Below, in pieces: positions 21,474 through 31,863 of a stretch of 64,000 nt of DNA. The stretch is from Azorinus chamasolen. Lineage: Eukaryota > Mollusca > Bivalvia > Cardiida > Solecurtidae. Under the pieces are notes generated by a model. It worked only from the letters and a program-made list of their open reading frames with translations, did not search any database and was not told the origin of the DNA. Each line of letters begins with the position of its first letter. Position 1 is the stretch's first letter. The position numbers and the translations under genes were made by a program. The DNA lies in contig OY755243.1 in NCBI GenBank assembly GCA_963576725.1, forward strand, positions 79,610,417-79,674,416, in the 5' to 3' direction.

Positions 21474-23134
21474 GTATACATTTGTACATACTTATGCCAT
21501 TAAAATTCGTCCATTTAATATTACCAGGGTGTCGAACAGTTTGTATCCTGATGAGATGCCGAGTTACTCGGCGTCTCATCGAGATCCAAACTGTTCGCAT
21601 AGGTATTCACTAATCCGCTCATAGCAGGCTAAGGTTGAACAAATACGGCTTACAATACAAGCGAAATCATTCTTACAATATTTTTGGGGTTTTGTCTATT
21701 TGATATCCACGATGTCATTTTTTAACCCATTTCCCCAATGACGCCTACGCAAAAGTCATTTTATGAAACCATTGTCATAAATAGAGCATTTGATCCATTA
21801 GGAGTTTATGCTCTATTTATCACAATGGTTTCAAAAATATCAAATTTAAAAAATGTTTTTAGTAAATGCTCCTTTTCAGTAGATTTATTCAAAGAGGCTG
21901 GGTCTAAAACTAGTGGAGGCAATTGGTTAACCTTTACTCGATAAATACTCCTTCTTACGCTTTTCCAGGGGCCTTACAATGATCTGGGTCTAATCTGTAT
22001 ATACGTGTCTATGAAGAAAAGAATTACAAGGGAGGTTACTCATACCAAAAAAGAGTTGCTTCGCCTGTGTACACCTTAGCCTGTCTCGGGAGGATAAGTG
22101 AATACCTTTGCCAACAGTTTGGATCCAGATAACACGTCGAAAAATCTGCGTCTTATCAGGATCGAAACTGTTTGACATCCTGATAATATTGAATTGACTA
22201 ATTTTAATGACATATGTACGTACAAGCTGTAAAGTCGAATATATTATAACGTTAAGCCACATTTCCCTATAGCATTTCATACAGGCCTGAGAAATGATGA
22301 CTTCGCGAATTTCAAACCGACGAAACGCATTTTTTTGTAAGAGTTGCTCCCCTTGTACTGTCAGACATTTCTTCAACCTTAGCCTGCAATAGGCGACTGA
22401 GTGAATACTAACTTATGCCAACAGTTTGGATCCAGATGAGACGCCAAGTAACTCGGCTTCCATCAGGATCCACACTGTTTGACATCCTGATAATATGAGT
22501 ATACTTATTTTAATGACATATGTACACACAAGCTGAAGAATCAAATATAACATTAAGCCATTCCCTCATAGGTTATTTTTAGATCAACCTCTTTGAATGA
22601 ATCTATCGAAAAGGAGCATTAACTAGAGAAAAGTAAAATTTTAGAATTTCGTAGTTTGAAACCATTGTGATAAATAGAGCATTTGCTCCTATAGGAGCAA
22701 ATGCTCTTTTTATCAAAATGGTTTCACAAAGTCACTTTTTCAGAGTCGTCAAAAGTCGCCAATATGAGGGAATGGGTTAAGCACCCTTTCGCTGTTTAAT
22801 TTTGATATGAGAAATGATGACATCGTGGATATCACGAGACGAAAAGCCAAAAATATTATAAGAGTTGCTTGCTTCGCTTGTACTGTATGCCGTATTCGTT
22901 CAACCTTAGCCTGCAATAGGCGGGTGAGTAAATACTTATACCAACAGTTTGGATTCAGGTGAGACGCCGAGTAACTCGGCTTCCACCAGGATCCAAACTG
23001 TTTGACATCCTGATAATATTAAATAGACGAACATTAATGACATATGTACACACAAGCTGAAAAGTCAAATATATTATCGCATAAAGCACATTTCCCTGTT
23101 GAATTTTCATGTGAGAAATGAGGGGTTAAAGTGG
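21474..23134. repeat. TTAA-5 / TTAA-1 cluster (mirror copy)
   Basis: Mirror of 11200-12860, with TTAA-1 copies at 21722-21930 and 22553-22780. It has no net length difference from the left arm. Confidence 0.65.
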
Positions 23135-23444
23135 CTGTCGAGAATTTTACTGTTTAACTACTGGACCAGGGCATATTACGGCACAGTTTGATCAGTGATT
23201 TTTAATTTTTCTTATGGGCCAGCACCGTTTGCCATTCTTCTTCATCTTCAAAGTTTTTCATCTAATATGACAGTGCCGCATGTCTTGATCAGGCACCGCG
23301 TATTTGATGTGTCGGCTAGTAATCTTGAGTCTGCACTGTTGAAAAACGTTCAAACCCTCGAAGGCCATTTTCCTTGATGTGTATCTTGAGGCGTGTCTTG
23401 CATCTGTTTCTCCATCATCCGAAGTTTTACTTCTTACACACATA

Positions 23445-23655
23445 TTAGCCTTTAGCCTGCAATGGGCAGATGGGTGAATACCTATGCAAACAGTTTAGAT
23501 CCAGATGAGACGCCGAGTAACTCGGCGTCTCATCATGATCCAAACTGTTTGACATCCTGATTGCATTGGTAGACAGATTGATTATAGCTTGAATTTTGAA
23601 AATGTAGTAGGTAAAAATTCTGTAAAAATAATTTGCTCAGCAGGCTATAGGTTAA
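23445..23655 (-). mobile_element. TTAA-5 MITE (mirror copy)
   Basis: Mirror of 10679-10889, with the CCGAGTAACTCGG apex and GATGAGAC motif intact. Confidence 0.7.
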
Positions 23656-23733
23656 TATCCGGTGTACATGATAGGTAGGTCTTGCAAATTGAATTGATTA
23701 TACTTATTTGAGATGCTTTGCAATCCATTTCAC

Positions 23734-23853
23734 TCATTCATTCAATCACTCACTCAATTACTCTCACTCTCTCTCTGTCCCCCACCCACTCACACACACA
23801 TACACACACGCACGCACACAAACACACGCGCACACGCACGCACGCACATACAT
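23734..23853. repeat. (CA/CACG)n microsatellite
   Basis: CACT, CTCT and CACACGCACG runs mirror 10481-10600, with the same length. Confidence 0.8.
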
Positions 23854-24135
23854 TATTATAATAAGCAAACGGAGCAGACAAAATAGTCATAATGAAGTAT
23901 TGGAAGTGGAATATTGTAGCCATTTTAGAAAGTAAAAGAAACAGATTTTTCAAATTCCACTAGCAAACCGAGCAGACCATGATCAGACGGATCCTCTAGG
24001 AACCGTTTGATCTGGGTCTACTCCGTTTGCAAATGTCCGAAAACACGTTTATGTGAAGGAAATGGTACAAACAGGTGGTCGAAAGTAATGCAGAAATTTC
24101 CTATTTGCAGTGTTCTGTATTACTTTTGTCATGCG

Positions 24136-24699
24136 TTAACCCTTTCCCTGTTCTATGCAGGCGCGGATTTAGAGGGGCGGAGCCGGCGTACGCCCCCCCC
24201 CCCCCTTCCTAAAATTGGCAAAAATTAGTTGGTACTTAGAGCAGGTGGCTGCTTCAAGCAAGGTGTAATTTAGTGGTCGTTATAGAGAGGTTTTGCTGTA
24301 TCTAATAAAAACCAATAAAACAATGATTCAGTAGGAGTGTTTTATTTCCCTCACCCAAGTAAGCTCTTTTTCAACATGTATTACAAACACACTATTTATG
24401 TCATCAAACATGAAAATCTACGCCCCCTCCAAAACAATTCTACCCCCCCCCCCCCCCGTAATCTGAAATCCTGGATCCGCACCTGCTGTGTTTATTACAA
24501 ATTTCTTTACCCACTGAATGTTCATTGGCAAAATAGCCATAATGAAACATAGAAGGTGGAACATTGTTTCTATTTCAGAAAGTATAGAAATATATCAAGT
24601 TCCATTAGCAAACAGAGCAGAACCTGGTCAGCCGTCTTATCTGGGTTTTACTCTGTTTGCAGATGCGTGAAAACACGCTTATATGAGGGGGAGGGTTAA
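24136..24699 (-). mobile_element. TTAA-2 with nested hAT-like element (mirror copy)
   Basis: Mirror of 9648-10198. The nested element is 24158-24485; its poly-C runs are longer here, giving most of the 23 bp change in mirror sum. Confidence 0.75.
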
Positions 24700-25076
24700 G
24701 CAACTGCTTTTTAAGACTCCTCTATTCAGAATTTGAATGCTCGTTTAATACACGTCCTGTTGATTCTAATGCTTCTGAATTTTTAATGGAACACGATCAT
24801 GGCAGAACAAAACTAGAGACTGACCCGATAGCTCATATAGGGACCGTATGATCTGAGTCTTCTCTGTTTGTATAGACGTTAATGCGTCAAGCAAAGGGTT
24901 ACGTGCATTTTCGATTAAAGATTTATGTGGCATTGCAAGTGGTATAGTTTGATTTCGAGCGCTGTGCCTTGACTGAAATTTTTTTATTTATAGAAGTTGC
25001 AACCATTCTAATTGATGGATAAGTGGACAATGATTGTCACACGAAGCTCGTAGTAATCGTGCAGAATTAGTATATA

Positions 25077-25345
25077 CAGTAAAACCTCGCTAATACGTCC
25101 ATCTAAAAGAGGTATAATTCTGGGTGCTAGATGCAGGTGGTAGCTTAATACAGGACAAAAGTAATGCAGAAAGCTCCTAGAGGAGCTTTCAGCATTACTT
25201 TTGTCCTGCATTAAGCAACCACCAGTAATGCAGAAAGCTCCTAGAGGAGATTTTAGCATTATTTTTGTCCTGCATTAAGCAACCACCTGCTTATACAGAC
25301 ACCCATGTTTATTTATTAAGTGGTCGCACTAGAGGGATCCTACTG
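25077..25345 (-). mobile_element. TA-3 MITE (mirror copy)
   Basis: TA-flanked CAGTAAAACCTCGCTAATAC and GGGATCCTACTG ends, with the duplicated inner hairpin. Mirror of 9012-9280. Confidence 0.8.
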
Positions 25346-25577
25346 TACTTTACAGATTGGTAGTGGATCTAATAATACAACTTTAAGCTCCACCAACCTT
25401 TAGGCTTCCTAGACATTGAAGACTCAGACTACCTTATCTTTGACCATGCAATGGCTGATCAGACTCTGGCTATACCAGCATATCTCGTTGTGCTGGTTTG
25501 ACAAACACTGTAGTTGATGATCAGATGCCACGCTTTCAATGCTCTTGGATGATCTGTTTCTACATTGTTTAAAGAGT

Positions 25578-25799
25578 TTAACCCATTCCCTATTTTTAGA
25601 CCCAACCTCTTTGAATGAATCTACCAAAAAAGAAGCATTTACTAGAGAAAATGAAACTTTTAGAATTGTGTAGTATTGAAACCATTGTGATAAATAGAGC
25701 ATTTGCTCCTATGGAGCAAATGCTCTATTTATCACACTGGTTTCATAAAGTTACTTTTACAGAAGCGTAGAAAGGCGTATTTATGGAGGAAATGGTTAA
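25578..25799 (+). mobile_element. TTAA-1 MITE (mirror copy)
   Basis: Mirror of 8558-8779. Apex TTTGCTCCTATGGAGCAAA has also lost one base. Confidence 0.85.
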
Positions 25800-25907
25800 A
25801 ACTTGGGCTCCAATATGATTTCGTTTTCAACACTTTTTTTCTGTTTACCACAATATTTGCATTTGCTTTGATAAGAATCAGACGCTGGTAACTTGGAGTT
25901 TCTAAAA

Positions 25908-26123
25908 TTAACCCATTTGCGCCCAGTGGATTCTTCCATGTTTATATATTGGATTAGTCCATGTTTATCTAAGGGGTGCCTGGCCTAAATTTTTAATTTC
26001 ATAATGTTTTATATTGAAATTCCTATCAGCAAACAGTGTAGACTCTGATCAGACGCCGCATAATCAGAGTCTACACTGTTTGCATACGTCCCATATATGG
26101 GATTGCGGGAGCAAACAGGTTAA
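25908..26123 (+). mobile_element. TTAA-4 MITE (mirror copy)
   Basis: TTAACCCATTTGCGCCC and GGGAGCAAACAGGTTAA ends. Mirror of 8234-8449. Confidence 0.8.
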
Positions 26124-26989
26124 GCAGATGGAACGTGTTGTGATGACTGAAGGATCGTAATTGTTTCATCAGAAATACCCATAATCTATGGACAACATTT
26201 TTATTCGGATCTTTTATCTAAATGTTAGGATACCATCGTAAATGGTTGCACAGTAAAACCCATCTAAACATGGTGTTCATATTAATATATCCAAGATTCT
26301 TTATTGAAACTATACACAGATATAAGAATTACTATGCTAGTACACCAAGGCCAAGGCTCGCATTTAACAACTTTTCCAACTCGCCAAAATACAGCTGAAC
26401 TTCCAAACTACTAGCATAGTCATTCTTTTATCATGCAACTCCAAGAAAAATGGAGAAAATGAAGAAACAGAAAGATTGCTAAAGCGGTTTTATGGAGGAC
26501 GATCAACGCCAAAATTGCATCATGCTTTGTGGCATTTCAGTTTGCTTCATTGTAATTGCATCATGCATTGTGGCATTTCAGTTTGCTTCATGATAAATGC
26601 ATCCTGCATTGTGGTGTTGAACAGTTTGCTAAACGATTATTGCATGTCAATATGGGAGTCCTTCTTTCATTGAAGTTTCTTCAATGACACATGACCCAAT
26701 GCGGTAAGCCCATAGCAACAAGCATAAAGCCGAACGACGAACGCCGAAGGCATAATGCACTTCAGCCGAACTCGCCATATAGGTGGCGCTGCATGTAAAA
26801 CCAGATAATCAAACTACTGAAAGTACTGAGGATGGATTCAACGTAGATCGAATTAAATGTTTGGTTTGGTTTTTAAATGTTGTTTTGAGCGAAAAAAAAG
26901 AACATTATTCGGACGTGTGTGTATGGGGGGGGGGTTAATTATTTAAAAAAGATGTTGCCTTTGGTGCAATTTTATTTGTTGCTTTTTAT

Positions 26990-27344
26990 GTCCGTCTGAT
27001 CAGGGTCTGTCTTGTTTGCTGATGGTCTGTCAAAGATATCATTCTGCATAGTTTGCCCTGATAAAATTCACGTGTCCATATGCTATAGTCATTATTTTTC
27101 ACATGAATATTCATTGAGTAAAGGGTCAACTGTGTAGTACCCTGATCGCCGATGTGTGATAGACCACGCGTGGATCATGTACGGACCGTCTGATCAGGAT
27201 CTGCTCTGATTGCTAATGGAATTTCATTCATCTGTTTATTTAGAATTTCTGAATGACTTCAATGTTCCACCTTCCATATTTTCATAAATATTCTGTATAG
27301 GTATTGGAATCGGGACTAAATATAGAACAGGGAAAGGGCTAAGA
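26990..27344 (+). repeat. Two partial TTAA-3 / TTAA-2 MITEs
   Basis: 26990-27128 is the 3' half of a TTAA-3 copy (GAGTAAAGGGTCAA end). 27179-27344 is the 3' half of a TTAA-2 copy (AACAGGGAAAGGGCTAA end). Both are inside the 3.2 kb element. Confidence 0.6.
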
Positions 27345-27475
27345 TTACATGTATAAATATAAACATGTCTAATATATCATAAAATAGCATATTTTATTAG
27401 AATTATATTGGGTTTGAGAAATACATTACATTACATTATTTTCATTTTGTGTACAATATACTTATAATATGTTTA

Positions 27476-27723
27476 CTAACCCTTTCTCTAATGTTAACAT
27501 CTTTTCACACATTTGCAAACACAGCAGACCCAGATCAGATGGCTCCTATAGCAGCTGTCTGATCAGGGTCCGCTCCGTACGTCAATAGAATTTGAAAGAT
27601 GTTTCTTTACTTTCTAAAATGGCTACACTGTCCCACCTTCCATATTTCATTATAACTATTTTGTCCATGAATATTCAGTAGGTATTTAAATTTTGAATAA
27701 ACATAGAACAGGGGAAGGGTTGA
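27476..27723 (+). mobile_element. TTAA-2 MITE inside the 3.2 kb element
   Basis: CTAACCCTTTCTCTAATG and GAACAGGGGAAGGGTTGA ends. Hairpin apex GGCTCCTATAGCAGC. Confidence 0.75.
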
Positions 27724-28500
27724 AAATAAATTAAGATATGAATAATAATAACTCATGAAGGTGTAATGAAAATATCTGAAATTTTGAACATTGAATACTT
27801 TATTTAACGAGGGTAGCTAAATTAGTCATAATGACTAATCTACCTTGAGGCCCTCAAAACAAGCATTTCATACAAAATACAAAACAGTAAAACACAGATC
27901 TGTATACACAAGAAATAAATGTTCAGAAGTTCAGTAATGTTGCGTCTGGATAATTAATAAATGTTGTCTGCTTCAATTTGTAGATTTATTCTTTATGGAC
28001 ACGCATTTGGATCCTGATAAAACTCCGAGTAAAATGGCGTCTAATCTGGATCCAATCTGTTATCATAGATTTGATTTGCCACTAGCATCCAAATAGTTAA
28101 TATAAAGCTATAATATATAAAGTATTGCACATAAAAAAATGAAATGCATAAAAGACATCTGACCCCGATTCAGGATGAATGCACGCGCTATTAAAATCAC
28201 ATATTTGTGACGTCATTTACTCACGCTGTAATTATTATGAATACGAGAAAATATTTTTGCTCAATACTAGTTAATCTAAAATGATCTCTGCTTCAAATTT
28301 TTAAAAATGCAAATAGAGAGTAAACTAATTGAACCTGATGAGACTTTGAGTTATTAACGATATAGATTAATATATTCTTTCTGAAATTCAACCAATTTGC
28401 CCAGGGAGAGGGTATACATACTTTTGTGCATGCCCTTATTTAGATTTACATTGTTATATGTTTAAATTTCATTTACATTTTCTTAAATTTTCTTCACTTG

Positions 28501-28665
28501 AGGTCCTCTACAAAAGTTACATAAATTATGCCCCTTGTGTCAAAATTGGTTCACCCCAGGACCGGCTAGTTTTCTATAGAAACACACAGTGAAAACTTTG
28601 AAAATCTTATCCTCTGATTGTCTGGTGAGCGATATCAGGGCCTTTAAGACCCTCTTGTTATTATT
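28501..28665 (+). repeat. Fragment of a dispersed bivalve repeat
   Basis: aggtcctctacaaaag through ctggtgagcgatatcaggg ... ccctcttgtt is the 3' part of the element complete at 45655-46156. A (C)n(CA)n(CT)n tract follows at 28688-28733. Confidence 0.65.
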
Positions 28666-29226
28666 ATTATTCTCCCAGCAGTAAATACCCCCCCCCACAC
28701 ACACACACACACACACACTCTCTCTCTCTCTCTAATGTAATGGATCAGTAACCCTTCTATTTTTTGTGTGTTTTTTGAAATCCTTCTATTTCTATGTCTT
28801 CATAGCGTTTTCCTTCTTTACCTATGTATTCGGCAAATCACTTCAGCATTTTAGTCCGAGCTGACTAGAGTACGACAAAGACCGGGGCGAAGATGGAACA
28901 ACGAACCACGCATCAAGCATCAAGCACCAAGCACTAAGCGCTAAGCAAATAGCACAAAGAATATGCTCCAAAGAAGTTTAAACAATGAAACACATTATTT
29001 GACGTTATTATAATCAATAAACAAGTTTACAGAAGGTCAAATGTCGGATCGAGGAAGAAACTTCAAAGAAAGAAGAAAGCACATCGTGACATGCAATAAT
29101 CATTTAGCATAATGCATTTAACATGAAGCAAATTGAAATGCCACAAAGCATGATGCAATTTTGGCGTTGATCGTCCTCCATACGGTTTCGTCCCCTGGAT
29201 GAAAATACATGCAAGTACGAATTACG

Positions 29227-29255
29227 TGACGTCATATTGGTATGCAGTGACGTCA
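29227..29255. promoter_or_regulatory. Two perfect CRE motifs (TGACGTCA), 21 bp apart
   Basis: TGACGTCA occurs at 29227-29234 and 29248-29255 in the outer segment of the 3.2 kb element. CREB/ATF proteins bind this palindrome. Whether it acts here is unknown. Confidence 0.4.
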
Positions 29256-29835
29256 TCGACTTTTACAACATAAACAAACTTGATTTAATCCTTTTATATG
29301 GACAGATAGTTGAGACAATGGTGAGAAAATGTGTTTATTTGATGTTTATGTTTAATTATGCCCTTTTCGTCCTTCTGTGTTCCTCCTATTGGCTGAACCA
29401 AACTTGCATTCCAGTCGGGTCAGTACATATGCACTATACCTCACAAAATACAGCGTCGACGTGGAAAATATTATGCTAGTAGGAAGTGACTGTATTTGGT
29501 GACGTTGCATGATAAAATCGTTATTTAAACAATATTCAACGCATAACACTAGCTGGTACATGCGACACTCGTATTAATATAACCTCCTAAATTTAATCCT
29601 TTATTCCATGTCTATCTATGTAAAAGTACATGTAAGAGTCATGAAGCACCGCATACAAAACACACAGCCGCCCAAACAGCACCACAACGACAAACAGCAA
29701 ATGTACATGTATATAAAAGACACAAAGAGACGCACAAAGACGAAACAAACATACACTAGGGAGAAGATGGAAGTACTACCTTGGAACGGTCAGTGGAAAA
29801 AGTCACTGTAACAAACGATGGCATCACGAAGCAGG

Positions 29836-30507
29836 GGTACTTAATTTTTCTTACCCCCATAACATTGCTAATTGGCTAATTAGGATTCCTATTTATTTTC
29901 AGACAAACCCAATCAAGACCAATGGCAGATATCACCAGTATTCTGAAGAAAAGCTTCTGTCTGCTTATAAGCTTGTTAAAGAAAAGGGTGTAGCTGTTAA
30001 AAAAGCTGCAAGGCTGTATGGTGTCCCCAACACAACATTGAGGGATAGAGTAAAAGGCAGAATAGACCCTGAAAATTTATGTGAACCAAAAGTGTATCCG
30101 ATTTGTAAATAGTTGTTAATTGTTTTACTTGAACTTTCAGAAAATCAATAATTTTTGAGGATTTTTTAAATTTTTTTACCTCTATGAGGATTGTATCAGT
30201 ATTCTATGGTTCCAGCAAATTTGAAACAGACTATAGTAAGCTTTTCTCTTGACCTTTTGGTTTGTCCAATCAGGGGTGCGAATTGACAAGAAAGCATCTT
30301 CCTGATTCAGAGCACTGACCTCGATACGAAATGTAAGAAAATTGTAATGTTTATAAAAAAGTTTCATGTTTCATCAATGTTTGTTGTATTTTAGAACTGT
30401 TTGATGTTAATTGTTTATTATAGTATATATGCAAATATTGCATCTGATTTGCGCATGCGCCGAAATAGAAGCTTAGGGGATCGGAAACCACAGACAGTCA
30501 GGCTACA
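29836..30507 (+). mobile_element. 0.67 kb insertion, right arm only
   Basis: The left arm at ~7725-7745 reads continuously through catgaagtacagtaagat. The right arm is split between cacgaagca and ctacagtaag. The insert carries the pipsqueak-type HTH exon. I see no clear terminal repeats or poly-A, so the mechanism is unclear. Confidence 0.6.
29903..30112 (+). CDS. Pipsqueak (HTH_psq / CENP-B N-terminal) domain exon fragment
   Basis: After a good acceptor (tttattttcag, AG at 29901-29902) an open frame of 69 codons runs to TAG. It reads TNPIKTNGRYHQYSEEKLLS, then KLVKEKGVAVKKAARLYGV, then PNTTLRDRVKGRIDP. That is the psq helix-turn-helix of pogo/Tigger transposases and of pipsqueak-type transcription factors. 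No DDE catalytic domain follows. It is either one exon of a transposon-derived gene carried here or a transposase remnant. The surrounding MITEs include pogo-like ends (TA-4, TA-6), a possible but unproven link. Confidence 0.7.
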   Translation, partial: TNPIKTNGRYHQYSEEKLLSAYKLVKEKGVAVKKAARLYGVPNTTLRDRVKGRIDPENLCEPKVYPICK

Positions 30508-30705
30508 GTAAGATATATATCTGATATAGGAACATACTGTTTGCAAATACCAGACATGTCTGGATTACAATAATGCTTCTATACATGTATATAGGATTAC
30601 TACTGATCTAGCACACTCTCTTATTTCTCAGTCAAACTTTATCTTGTTGCTACTCATTAGAATCGCCTCTCAAGACAGGGCTTGGCTTAGAAATAAAAAG
30701 ATCGC
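30113..30705. other. No gene seen
   Basis: Rest of the 0.67 kb insertion to 30507, then unique arm sequence with a weak hairpin near 30610-30690. Confidence 0.45.
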
Positions 30706-30914
30706 TTAATCCATTCCCTCACATTGACGACTCTGTAGAAGTCACTTAATAAAACCATTGTGATAAATAGAGCATTTGCTCCTCTATTTTATCACAATGG
30801 TTTCAAAACTACACAGTTCTAAAACAAAAATCCTTTTCTCTAGTAAATGCTCCTTTCTGGTAGATTTATTCAAAGAGATTGGGTCTAAAACTAGCCTATG
30901 AGGGAATGGGTTAA
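30706..30914 (-). mobile_element. TTAA-1 MITE (mirror copy)
   Basis: TTAATCCATTCCCTCA and ATGAGGGAATGGGTTAA ends. The apex is GCATTTGCTCC without its right half. Mirror of 7299-7517. Confidence 0.8.
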
Positions 30915-31113
30915 ATGCGTCTCTTATTTACAGCTCGTGTTTATCCACTTGCCCCATGTATACACCTTTAAATGCACTTTAATGCCTTTGCAAACACTGT
31001 TTGTAGGAGCCGTCTGATCAGTGTCTGCTCTATTTGCTGATGGAATAATATCGATCTAATTCTGCAGATTTTACCACAGCCATTTTTTTCTTGCTCATGT
31101 GCCACTACGGATA

Positions 31114-31323
31114 TTAACCCATTTGCTCCCACGATCCCATATATGGGACGTAGGCAAACAGTGTAGACTCATAATGCGGCGTCTGATCAGAGTCTACACT
31201 GTATGCTGACAGGAATTTCAATATAAAACAAAACGAAAAATTTAGACCAGGCACCCCTTAGATTAAATATGGACTAATCCAATATATAAACATGGACGAA
31301 TCCACTGGGAGCAAATGGGTTGA
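31114..31323 (-). mobile_element. TTAA-4 MITE (mirror copy)
   Basis: TTAACCCATTTGCTCCC and GGGAGCAAATGGGTTGA. Mirror of 6890-7099. Confidence 0.8.
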
Positions 31324-31412
31324 GTTAATTGATATTCAGTCATACATCTTTTGTTACATAAATACTCATGAGTAAACAGTCAGTCTGTTGAACGAGGTTT
31401 AACAATACATGT

Positions 31413-31593
31413 ATATTAAAACCCCTCTAAACCTGACATTAAAGTTAGTATAACTATCGGTCTTTGATACAGGTGGCAGCTTAATGCAGGATTAAGTCTA
31501 GGAGCTTTCTGCATGACTTTCACTCTGCATTAAGCAGCCATCTGCCATCTTAATGTTTCTTTACTAGAATTCCGGTTTAGAGGGGTTCTACTG
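31413..31593 (-). mobile_element. TA-2 MITE just downstream of the stop codon
   Basis: Mirror of 6620-6797, 41 bp beyond the stop of the complete gene. Confidence 0.75.
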
Positions 31594-31633
31594 TTTATGC
31601 ACCACCGACGAGATTGCTATAAACTTTTTAATG

Positions 31634-31863
31634 TCACACATATTCAATTTGATCATCGTCCGATACAACCTCTCCGTTTTGATCCATGAAACAAATCTCA
31701 TCCTTTTTGCTTTCGACCTTGACCTCAGGTTCTTGCAGGTGCTCGCGTTGCCACGTCATCACCAGACAAACGACCACGAAAAACATGATACCGGCAACGA
31801 CGCTGATGTTTGCGCCGAGAAATATCCGCAGCTGGGGACCATCTTCGTCGGCGAATCCTTCCG
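31634..31863 (-). CDS. Exon 12: membrane helix, cytoplasmic tail, stop
   Basis: The exon is 230 nt with acceptor ttttag. It is nearly identical to 6350-6579; the one residue change noted is V to M inside the helix. The stop is at 31634-31636. Confidence 0.87.

Larger units (their letters stand above)
26325..29518. mobile_element. 3.2 kb TIR element, right arm only
   Basis: Absent from the left arm at ~8040, which reads straight from cacagataatcg. TTTTATCATGCAAC (26426-26439) is inverted at 29504-29517. A second inverted pair around aggacgatcaacgcc lies at 26486-26548 and 29125-29190. A short inverted repeat on tactatgctagta (26325-26425) sits at the left end. No transposase frame is visible, so it is probably non-autonomous. 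Inside are two TTAA-2 copies, a bivalve repeat fragment and simple repeats. Confidence 0.7.
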
